A stretch of DNA of 64,000 bases from Asterias amurensis. Its lineage: Eukaryota > Echinodermata > Asteroidea > Forcipulatida > Asteriidae. Location: the NCBI RefSeq assembly GCF_032118995.1, contig NC_092651.1:17158349-17222348 (forward strand), in the 5' to 3' direction. Under the pieces are notes generated by a model. It was not told where the DNA came from, ran no database searches, and was given only the letters and a program-made list of their open reading frames with translations. Below, piece after piece: positions 11,617 through 21,299 of the stretch (the stretch's first letter is position 1; every line of letters starts with the position of its first letter). Position numbers and translations under genes: made by a program.

Positions 11617-14600
11617 TTAACTTGTGATTCTTGCTCTTAACTGTTGCGTCCATTCAGTGGCTATGCCGACAGCTTCTCTTAACCCCCTGTGAATGTCAAT
11701 GCAATGCTGGTTGGACTTGTCACTCTCACAGTAGAAGTAGACTCCGAGACAGACGGCAATGAGGGCGATAAACAGAGTGAGAAGGACCACAAGGCAAGAG
11801 GATCCTGTGGGTCGGCGATGAAAAATAGATTTTAAAATGTGGAATGCAGAAAGATTCATAGCGCTGCTTAAAGACAGTGGACACTATTGGTAACTACTCA
11901 AAATAATTATTAGCATAAAACCTTACTTCGTAACGAGTAATGGGGAGAGGTTGATGGTATAAGACATTGTGAGAAACGGCTCCCTCTGAAGTGCCATAGT
12001 TTTTGAAAAAGAAGTAGTTTTCCACGAATTTGATTTCGAGACCTCAGATTTAGAACTTGAGGTCTCGAAATCAACCATCTTAACGCACACAACTTCTTGT
12101 GACAACTTCTTGTGACAAACTGTGAAGGCTAGTCTTTGACAATTACCAATAGTGTCCACTGCCTTTAAAGCCATTATACACTTTCGGAACAGAACAAGAA
12201 AAAAAAGTTCACAGATTTACAAATAACTTACAGGGTTTACAGAAGGTAATGGTGCAAGACTTCTCTTGAAATATTTTTCCACGAAATGCTTTACTTTTTG
12301 AGAAAAGATTAAAACAATTATCAATTCTCGATAGCGAGAATTAAGGATTTATTTTAAACACATGTCATGACACGGCGAAAAGTGCGGAAACAAGGGTGGG
12401 TTTTCCCTTTAGTTTCTCCGGACTCCGATGACCGATTGAGCCTAAATTTTCACAGGTTTGTTATTTTATATATAAGTTGTGATACACGAAGTGTGGGCCT
12501 TTTTGACAATACTGTTTACCGAAAGTGTCCAATGGCTTTAAGCAGAATATTGCCTAACAATTTGCTGCAAGTAAATTGGTTTTACCCAACCACCCACTCA
12601 AAATGTCGGTTAAAATGGGTTCATAACATAATCTATACACTGAAGGACAAGGTAGTGCCTCAAATGAACCAGATATTTGACATCAAAGGTCCCCAACATC
12701 AGCAGTTTTTAATGGCTTTTCCTGCATCAGGAATGAAATTCATCTTGGCTGGCCAGCTGGGTGCTTTTTCTTCTTCTTTTTCATTTATTAATATATTTAT
12801 AATTGTTTAAAAAAAACACCCTGAATTTCGACTTTCAGTTATTTCCTTTGAACCACCCACCCACAAACAAAAAATAAGAACTCTATGAAGTTGGACCCAT
12901 GTTACAAGAGGGTAAAAAAAATGATACTATTTTACTTCCTTCTTTTATTATTTCCCCAGAATCAAACAAAATCAATGCTGATGATGCATCTTAAATCTCC
13001 AAATGTCAACATTAAAGTAACGTTGCCTTGGATCAGACGAGTTGGTCTATAAAAAGCGTCTGAAACCGTTTGTTATGAAATGCATATGGTTAGAAAGATG
13101 TTTTAAAAGTAAAATATAATGATCCACACAAGTATCACTCAAAATTGTACGGTTTTCCTTTTAAGTCGCAAACTAACACGGTCGGCCACTTATGGGAGTC
13201 AAAAATTTTACTCCCATAAATGGCCGACCGTGTTAGTCGACGAGGTAAAAAGAAAACCACGCAATTTCGAGGCATATTTGTGTAGACCATTGTATTCTAC
13301 TTTTACAAAATCTTTCTACTCATATGCATTTTACCACAAACGGTTACAGAACGCTTTTCAAATACCAACTCGACCGATCCAAGGCAACGTGTTCCTTTAA
13401 CTTACCTGATTTAGTGTGAGCTGGTTTGTGTTGCACACCATTGGTCTTTTGTTGGGAAGCTGTCACAAAAAGAATAGAGAATATTAAATCTTTATTGACA
13501 TGGTTCTGACCTAAAACAAAAGCAGACAACGCCATCAAACACAAGCTTGGAACAGTATCATTCATTTGAAAAGAGAGGCAGAATGTTTTCACTAATTAAA
13601 GACAGTGGACGCTATTGGTAATTGTCAAAGACCAGTCTTCTCACTTGGTGTATCTCAACATATGCATAAAATAACATACCTGTGAAAACTTGAGCTCAAT
13701 TGGTCCTCAAAGTTGCGAGATAACAATGAAAAAAAAACCTGGTCACACAAAGTTGTGTGCTTTCAGATGCTTCATTTCGTGACCCCAAATTCTAAATCTG
13801 AGGTCTGGAAATCAAATTCGTGGAAAATTACTTCTTTCTCGGAAACTACGTCACTTCAGAGGGAGCCGTTTCTCACAATGCTTTATTCTATCAACCTCTC
13901 CCCATTACTCGTTACCAAGTGAGGTTTTATGCTAATAACTATTTCGAGGAATTACCAATAGTGTCCACTGCCTTTAAAGAGATCGCACTCCTTTCACAAA
14001 ACATAATGGCCTGACGTTTGGACCCTAGCAAAATCTTTCTGGAAGGCTAACAAAGAGAAAGACTCTTCAAGGGTCAACTAACTATGTTTTGTTAATATAA
14101 TGCTATCTCTTTAAATTATTTTATTTTATTGAAAAATGGCAGAAAGGTAAGTACCAATATCATTTTGGTGTCACAAAGTAATTAAAATCCATTTGGTGAG
14201 TAAATTTTTGAAACCAAGCCTTTACCATCTTCCTTTCTTTCTTCTCTTCCCTCCTCTTGCTGGCAGTCCAAGACTAATACCAAGACCAAGACTGACAGTC
14301 CAAGACCAAGATCAGACAGTCTGAGGCCAAGACCAAGGCCGTCCGAGACCATTGCGAGGTGAGACCAAGACCACAAAAATTGGTCTTGAGACCAAGAAAA
14401 CTACAACACTGTTTCCAACCTTTTGCCATCTTTCTTTCTTTCTTCTCTTCTCTCTTCTTACTGGCCGCCATGGCTGCCTCGTACTCTTCCGTCTTCTGTT
14501 GTCTCTCAAGTTGTTTCTGGAGTTGTTTCTCTTTCCTCAGAGCTTCTAACTTCTTTTCTCTGTCTGCTTGTTTGGCTGCAGCTCTCTCTTTATAAACAAA

Positions 14601-17600
14601 TAAAAAGCATGAGTGAAATTATGGAGAAAAAAACGCAGCACTTCCAGGGCTAAAATTTATGGCATGGGTATTGGTGTTGGTTTATTCCAATCATCAATTC
14701 AACTCAAATCAATAATTTATTAGTCATGTTTTAAAAGTACATGAAATTCCTGGTGTGAAAAGTATATATAAAAATACTTAAACCACAAGGCACACAACTC
14801 TAAATATTTACAATGAAAAAAAAAGGATTACAACATTACAAAGAGAGAGGAGGAGGCTGATAGCGGTCATGTGAAAGCTTTACAGTTACAAAATTGATGG
14901 GGAACATTTGCGTTAAAGCTTGCTGTATGTTGGTAACCACAGGGGTTGGTACCCGCTGTTTACCACACTAAACCAGGATTGACTCAATGTTTCTTATAAA
15001 AAAATACTGTGACAGTTTATTGATAAGAAAAAAATAACCAAAAAAATAATCAAATGATAATGTCAGTGCATTTTAGAACACTCGTAAGAGAATAAATTAC
15101 AGACCAAACTTACTTTTATCTTTCTCCACTTTCTTCTGTTTCTGGAGTTCAATGTCTCTCTGTATGGCACTCATATAAGCCACCACCTGTGAAAGGATCA
15201 AGATAAATTACTTATTACTTACCAGTGTGTTACTTGCCATCTTGTGAGCAAATGGCAGGGAGGCTTTGGGCGATCAAGTGAGTAAATGTCCAGACAGTTT
15301 TGGGTGGTCCAGTGAGTTAAAGGCAGGGCGGTTTTGGACAGCCCAGTAAATAAATAACCGGGCAGATTTAGGCCAAGTGGTTTTATTTGGTCCAGTGAGT
15401 AAATGGCAATCCTACAAGTAAGTGGCCTCAAATCGGTTGGATTGATATTCTTGTAAACATACCCTTTTAGCACATTCTTTGCACTGTTTATCATCTAAGC
15501 AGTCGCCAGCAATCTTCTTCAGTCCGCTGTCGAGATTCTCATTATCCTTAAGGTCTAGCCATTTCAGATTCCGAAGATTGGCAAAGCTGACTGGGAGATG
15601 CTCTAACTGGTTACCTAGGCAATTGAAACAAGAATAGAATAAGGGGAAATTTAAACAAACTCATCCTCCTTGGCAATTTTACCAGAAGTTAATCTCGATG
15701 AATCCAAGTGAATTGGTTTATATGGAAAGGTTTGCAGTGACACCATGTAATGACTATCTCTAATGAGTTGGGGTGGTTCTGAAAAGAACCGTTCGTTTCA
15801 ACTCGACGTTTTGATCAGTATGCTCTGATCGTCTTCTGGAGAACGCTGGACTCTGATGGTGCATGCTACTTAGTCCTTGCGGCATCAGGTTGGAGTCTTG
15901 GCAACGTTTAAACAAGGTATAATAAAAATATATATACCTGAAGATTACCCAAATTCAAAGTTTGATATTCCACCCCCCAAAACGCGGAAGCAGGATTAGC
16001 TGTTGCAAACTGCTCGCCAACCACAAAGCTCTAGTAAAAACTCAACCAAAGATACAAGTCCAAAAACTCCTTCTTACCAAGCAGATCGAGGCGCTGAAGG
16101 TTGCGAAAGTCCCCAAAGTTCTCAGGGAGGGAAGTCAGGTGGTTTTTACTCAGGTCAAGCTTCACTATGCGAGTTAGCGTAGAAAAATTGTCCTGTGGAA
16201 ATGCAACAGGGATAAATAGGTCAATGCATGATAAAGACATAATTTGAAATTTGTTGTGAAATCACGGATATGTGAGACCAAGTTGAGTAAAAACCTGAAC
16301 TTCTCCACATTAAGCACAATATGTAACAGCCATGATAAGGTCAAATTGACCCTCAGGAACCAATCAGAGACGTTTATGTCATAATGAAAAGCATTTTACT
16401 TTTTTCCATGTTGCTAAACATTTGTATACAAGTATCATTACTGTACTTTGTGTAATGGCTGAATAAATAATAATAACAATTGTCTGTATATTCTAATGGA
16501 AAAAGAAACTGTCACTTTATTTTCATGACAAATACTCAAATCTCACTTAATGCAAATTACTATTATTATTATCGTGTATTAATGGTTTATTTTCTTTGAA
16601 TAAAAAAAACACACAAAGTTAAGAAAATAGAAATTAAAAATAAACGGGTTAAAACATACACACACACAAAAGCATAGTTAAGAAAATAAAATTATGCATA
16701 ATCTGGTAAAAGCATGCATCAAATACAACCACACCAAAGCATAGTTTAAGAAAATAGAGATTATCAATAAACAGGCAAAGGCAAATTGAGTCAAAGGTTC
16801 AGGGTTGTGCCATGAGAGCCAGTCACATCACACAATGTTATTTCGTCATGTTTGTGCCTCGAAATGGAAATGTGGACACTTTAAACCGTGAACCGTTTGG
16901 TGGGTAGGCCTAAAAGGGCAGACTATTTCACCCAAACTTTAAGGCGTTGTGTACAGTGAGCCCCTGTGCAACTTCAGGGGTACGGGTGGATTTTTACAAA
17001 GAGTTAAAGAGTACTGCCGTCGATTTCACAAAACTCTTCCTAACTTAAGACTAATCTTAGGACTTAGGACGAGTCCCAATCCTGCACTGTAGCATGCAGA
17101 CCTTAAGATTAATCCTAAGTTAGGACAAGTCACTCATCCTAACTCGAGATAAGACGAGTCGTAACTCTTTGTGAAATCGACCAACCTGTAGTCTAATCTT
17201 AGTTTAGGACTGGTAACCGGTCCTAAAGTACTAGCCTAGTACTCCTAGGACTATATTTGTGAAAAGGTCCCCTGGCCTACTTTTGTTATGACCACCATCT
17301 CTTGTCATTGATCAACACGAATACTACTTACTGGGAGACTTGTGAGCTGGTTGCATGAGAGGTCCAAACATGTTGCCTTCGGTAATGCTGCCTGCAAGAA
17401 AGATGGTTTAAAAATGTTGGTGACAGTTATTTCTTGTGAATGGGGTTGTAGCATTTAATAGAAGTGGAGTAAAAGTCAAAATCCGCTTTCCGATCTTAAG
17501 GATTTGTTAACGTGTTCCATTCTGCATCTTTTTTTGAAAAAAGTACTTGACAAACACAAGACCATTTCAGAAATTTCTAAACTTTGTCAAATTTTGTCAA

Positions 17601-20600
17601 ATTACACTTACAACAAAACGAGCACACAGATTTTCAAAATAATGTCTCGCTACACTTGCGGGAAAAAAAAAAAGGCAAACAAAAAATATAGCATCCCCGC
17701 CCGCTTCCTTTTTAGAGGCTACTTTTTTTTCTTTTTTTCATAACGCCAAGATACATTTTATTTCACCAAGGACAGGTTCTCAATCTCAGATTAAAAAGAA
17801 TATTTTATTTTAATATCCCAGCCGGTTGTCTTTAAAAAATATGATGGACGACCATTTTTCATATAAAGGCAAAGCTATTTCTTACAAAATCAATTTTTTT
17901 CATTTCGACAACTTATTGTTTTATTATTTTTTTTTTTGTAAAGCAGAAATGCTACTTAGCAAATATTATTGATAATTGACCCCCAAAATCAGTGGGGCAG
18001 GTACCACCTCAGTCTCTCAGTTGCAATGCAACATAAACATTAGACCCAGTAACTGGGGCGCTGTATTCCTTTTTCAAAATTTTTGACAATAATCTGTCGT
18101 TACTGGGTTTACGTAAACATTAGCCCTGGTAGGACGTCAGTCAGTGCCACTGCACTGACGTCCTGGGTATAAAGGTTCTTTACAATGCGAACACAAGTTT
18201 GACTCCAATTTTCTTAATTTTTTACCTGATTTGAGAAGCTGAAATTCCGTTCATATATTCATAGTGTCCCTAACTATATTCTCAACGAGTTCACAGCTAA
18301 CAAATATATCCATGGAAGAAATTATATCAGAAAATATGTCGAAGTTCTGCGCTGGCGATGTTGATCATCGTGTACCACTTAATGGTGTGAACCCAAGTGC
18401 GCATGGCTTTGAGTACAGTGCATCGTCTTGCCGCTATTCACCGTCAAAACAGGGTTGGTGCCGTTAACTCGCCTTCAACTCCTCCAATATACATTTTAAA
18501 ATCCATTAGGCATAAAATATTCCAGCTCAAATAGAATTTTTATAAAGTTCAGGTTGATTTTCGATTACAAATATCAAGTTTTCTTTTCTTGTAAAAAATA
18601 AATTAAAATCCAAGCGTGCAGCAAAATCGTCTGCCGCCGTCTTGCTTTTTCACAGTGCTACTTGTACATGTGCGGACAACAGAGGGCGCTTTCCTGCGCG
18701 CGTATATTTTTTTTTCTTGGGACGGTTAGCATGCGCTAATTTATTGTAAAAAGTGGCTTCATTTGTCCTAGGAAAAAAAAACGCTTCCTGCTCATGGAGT
18801 CTTGGCACAAGACGTCAATGCTCGGTATCGCATAGTTCTGCGACCCTGCGCTTAGTGTAAATTGCTCACCGACTATTATCTATCTGCTTAGTGTTTGGTT
18901 AACGCAGGTTGACAGCGATTTGGCTGCAAATAGTAGGACACCAGTGATCAGTGCAAGAAAGTGTTTACACGGAAGTTAGTGCACGGCGTGGGATCGGAAC
19001 ACGCTGATTTCAATTTTCTTTTCACAAAATATTAACACCAAAGGAGAAAATTCAACAATTTTAAACAATGCAAACTTTGAGTTCCAACTACAAGGAACAT
19101 GTGAGTAAAAGTTCAGACTCCCGAGTTAGGTAGAAATATTTTTAACAGATTTTTGAAAATTTTTCGCAATGGTACGGGACCTTTATACCCTGGACTCCGT
19201 CGCGTTGCCTGCAACGAAGGAGTCCAACCTGGGCTACGTAAACATTGGCTTTTATTTTAGCAGGGACCCGTTCAGAACGGCGTTCTGTCTGTACTTTTTT
19301 ATCAAGTTTGTGCGCTTAGTTACACCATCAAATTCAAAGTAACTGTTTAATTAGTTAACAGACACTAAGCCTTAATGACATTATGATACAATCAACATGA
19401 TCAATTAAAAATTACAAAACAATAAAACAAACAAAAATACAAAATACAGTCGTTTGACCAGTTCGGGATCACTTTTTGAATTCTCATTGTTTTTTGTTGC
19501 AATCTCTTTGATATCTGAAACAATTTTTTTTAGCAGTTTACCTAAACATGTCATAAAACTCACCAAGTATTCACTGACAAAAAAAGATTAGTTCTTTTGA
19601 AGAGGCTTTGAGAAAAGTATCGTCACCTGTTTGACCAGTTCAGGATCAGTTGAATCTATTCTGAATCAGTAGAGTGCCCTTCATTGCAAACCCATACTCC
19701 CATTCATAGAACTGTCTCTCAAGGACACAAAACTTCAGAGGTGTGTTGGCATGGACTTGGACTTCCTTTCTTTAGTGAATGTCATGCAAGTGTCTTCAAT
19801 AGCAGCGCAAAAACTCGGCGACAAAACCTCAAAACAACAGCAAAGGCAAATGAAAAAGTGAAGCGAACCTAAAAAGCATTATTGACCCCTCCAAGTTTAA
19901 TTTTCTCACAAAATAAAAAATCTACGAGAATTTGTTGAAGTAACTTTTCTCAAAATCAACTAAACAAACTTTCTACTGCAGTAGTATGATTTTACCATAC
20001 TTAGTAAGTTAGTGCGGCACCATTTGACGCAATGAGATGTTGAGTGATCCCGAACTGGTCAAGGGTAAGTTGCCCCCCTAAAGAAGATTTTGGGATCTTC
20101 GTCACCTCAAAAAAACAAGATGACTGCACAGTATTTACAGGAATGGTTTTTTACACATTCTTATCATTTTACATAAATATTTTTTGCCCCGGCACTCCAA
20201 TTCTAAAGGTAAGAAGTTTTAACAGTGTTTTTCAACCAACATTTTTAAACAAAAAAATGATAAATTTCGCAGACAACCTTCAGGAAAACAGCCATAATTT
20301 ATTTGCTGATGATATTTGGCACCTTATTTTGGGTTTGTTGGTTTAATGGGTGTTAATCTTCACATTTATCAACAGAAGTTGGTAATAATGAGAAGTGATA
20401 TAATTATTTGGTTATTGCAAAGTTGAAGTGATCCCGAACTGGTCAATGATCCCGAACTGGTCAAATGACTGTACAATACAAACAAGAAAATTGTATTTAT
20501 AATTATATTTTTACTTATTCAAAAAACATACCAAGTCCTTAACAGGTACTTTAGTAAGGTCACTCAGGCTCAAGTCCAGCTCGTTGCCATCTAAATGGTC

Positions 20601-20621
20601 TCTCAGTGAGTCTTTCTTCAT
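11617..20621 (-). CDS. LRRC59: Leucine-rich repeat-containing protein 59, complete, eight exons
   Basis: LRRC59 is an ER and nuclear-envelope protein that contacts ribosomes and aids nuclear import of cargoes such as FGF1. Coding exons on the minus strand: 20532-20621, 17332-17391, 16078-16192, 15463-15614, 15114-15186, 14420-14587, 13406-13459 and 11617-11804. They sum to 900 nt, or 299 residues, close to the vertebrate length of about 307. Exon 1 gives [20 protein letters not shown]. Residues about 16-130 hold the leucine-rich repeats ([50 protein letters not shown]), followed by a Cys-rich [16 protein letters not shown] Lys/Glu-rich coiled coil follows, then one membrane anchor at about 241-261 ([19 protein letters not shown]) and a short lumenal tail. 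The exon 6 donor at 14420 is weak (GTTGGA). A stronger GTAAGA ending the exon at 14462 also keeps frame and would give 285 residues. PAM16 starts head to head 678 bp upstream. Confidence 0.94.
11868..12169 (-). mobile_element. R1 MITE copy, shortened
   Basis: The ends TTAAAGACAGTGGACACTAT and ATAGTGTCCACTGCCTTTAA are inverse complements. The body is in minus orientation and lacks part of the CTTGGTGTATCTC side. It lies in LRRC59 intron 7, about 60 bp from the last exon. Confidence 0.8.
12170..12545. repeat. Degenerate foldback repeat in LRRC59 intron 7
   Basis: It resembles R3 in one half (TTCACAGATTTAC, CTTTACTTTTTGAGAAAAG) and R1 in the other (GATGACCGATTGAGC, TTTTCACAGGTTTGTTATT). A small palindrome, ATTCTCGATAGCGAGAAT, sits in the middle. 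The 147-codon frame starting at 12367 begins in this repeat and shows no protein family features. Confidence 0.5.
13010..13400. mobile_element. R2 foldback element, abutting LRRC59 exon 7 donor
   Basis: The two arms, each about 190 bp, are inverse complements centred near 13204. Arm ends read AACGTTGCCTTGGATCAGAC and GATCCAAGGCAACGTGTTCC. The centre is CTCCCATAAATGGCCGACCG with its inverse. The right end reaches 13400, about 6 bases from the exon 7 boundary on the intron side. Confidence 0.85.
13596..13978 (+). mobile_element. R1 MITE copy
   Basis: A full-length copy with ends TTAAAGACAGTGGACGCTAT and ATAGTGTCCACTGCCTTTAA, inside LRRC59 intron 6. All R1 landmarks are present. Open frames across it on the plus strand are repeat-derived. 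Confidence 0.85.
14214..14345 (-). pseudogene. Partial duplicate of the LRRC59 exon 6 end plus CCAAGA-type repeat
   Basis: On the minus strand 14216-14268 repeats the end of exon 6 (14416-14472). The duplicate still reads [15 protein letters not shown] against [15 protein letters not shown] in the exon. Between the two lies a GACCAAGACCAAGACTGACA-like simple repeat. No donor in the duplicate gives the phase needed for exon 7, so I treat it as an intronic relic. Confidence 0.6.
15722..15870. repeat. Repeat with AAGGTTTGCAGTGACACCAT, LRRC59 intron 3
   Basis: Matches one arm of the inverted repeat at 51164-51297, including TAATGACTATCTCTAATGAG and GGTTCTGAAAAGAACC. Followed by unassigned sequence with TTTTGATCAGTATGCTCTGATCG, itself partly palindromic. 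Confidence 0.55.
16240..17010. other. LRRC59 intron 2, first part, nothing recognised
   Basis: AT-rich with a few simple repeats (CACACACA, ATTATTATT). Two diverged internal copies of GCATAGTTAAGAAAATA occur near 16670 and 16740. No coding signal. Confidence 0.5.
17012..17190. mobile_element. Foldback MITE, CGATTTCACAAA ends
   Basis: The left end GTCGATTTCACAAAACTCTT and the right end AACTCTTTGTGAAATCGACC are inverse complements. Inner parts (TAAGACTAATCTTAGGAC with AGATTAATCCTAAGTTAGGA) also pair. It lies in LRRC59 intron 2. Confidence 0.75.
18110..19245. mobile_element. Possible non-autonomous DNA element with hairpin-bearing inverted ends
   Basis: The left part ends in CCTGGGTATAAAGGTT near 18163-18178 and the right part has ACCTTTATACCCTGG near 19169-19183, which is inverse. 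Just outside each lies its own hairpin: GGACGTCAGTCAGTG...CACTGACGTCC on the left and GGACTCCGTCGCG...CGAAGGAGTCC on the right. Beyond each hairpin is a CCTGG and TACGTAAACATT motif. About 1 kb lies between, with no coding frame. It sits in LRRC59 intron 1. Confidence 0.5.
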
Positions 20622-21299
20622 GTTTTCCAGAAAAGTTAACGCAAATTTAAGGCGGATGAATAAAAAGTTAGCACACACAGCTGTGTTTTGGTGATACGGG
20701 GAAATTTTATCAACGTTGCACCTCTCTAGAGAGTCGGTACTCTATTTATCTGAAGGGTTCCATATGCGTTTGGAAAGACTAGGTACCAGACATTAAGTAG
20801 ACCGTACCATTTTCTTAAACTATGGGGAAGGAAATAATAAATAAAAAAAGGATTATGCGCTTACATTTAAAATTTGATTTTAAATAATATTCAACTTTTG
20901 TTTAAAAATATTACATTTTTTGATATTTTATTTATATTTGTTTATATTTGTATAAATACGCTTTCTTTTAGGAGTTGATGTAAATATTTTTACCTTTTAA
21001 TAAAATGAACCCTTCTTTCAATTCTTTGTGAAAGTGAGCGTTTCATTGGTTTAAACTTAACACAATTCTTACACTTACCCAATAAAAAGTATTGTACCAA
21101 AAAGGCACCGGCAGCTGATGATGTAATTGTATAGTTAGGTTTCCAGCATGACGGTATAGAGAGACAACGTGAATAAAATGCTTATACCTCAAATTAACAA
21201 TTATTTCTAATCTAGAGTTGATTTTGTAGTTATAGTCATGCTGTGAGGATGTGCATAGGTGTTTGTTAGTGAAAAAGTATCAATTATTAACAATTAACC
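20622..21299. promoter_or_regulatory. Bidirectional promoter region LRRC59/PAM16
   Basis: A 678-bp spacer between two divergent start codons, so it must hold both 5' UTRs and probably both promoters. An inverted CCAAT box (ATTGG) lies at 21055-21059 and a direct CCAAT at about 21079. The left half is very AT-rich. Transcription starts cannot be placed from sequence alone. Confidence 0.6.

Noticed and set aside
12367-12810. 147-codon plus-strand open frame
   Set aside because: It begins in a degenerate foldback repeat and continues through low-complexity Phe/Ile text. No family motif and antisense to an LRRC59 intron.
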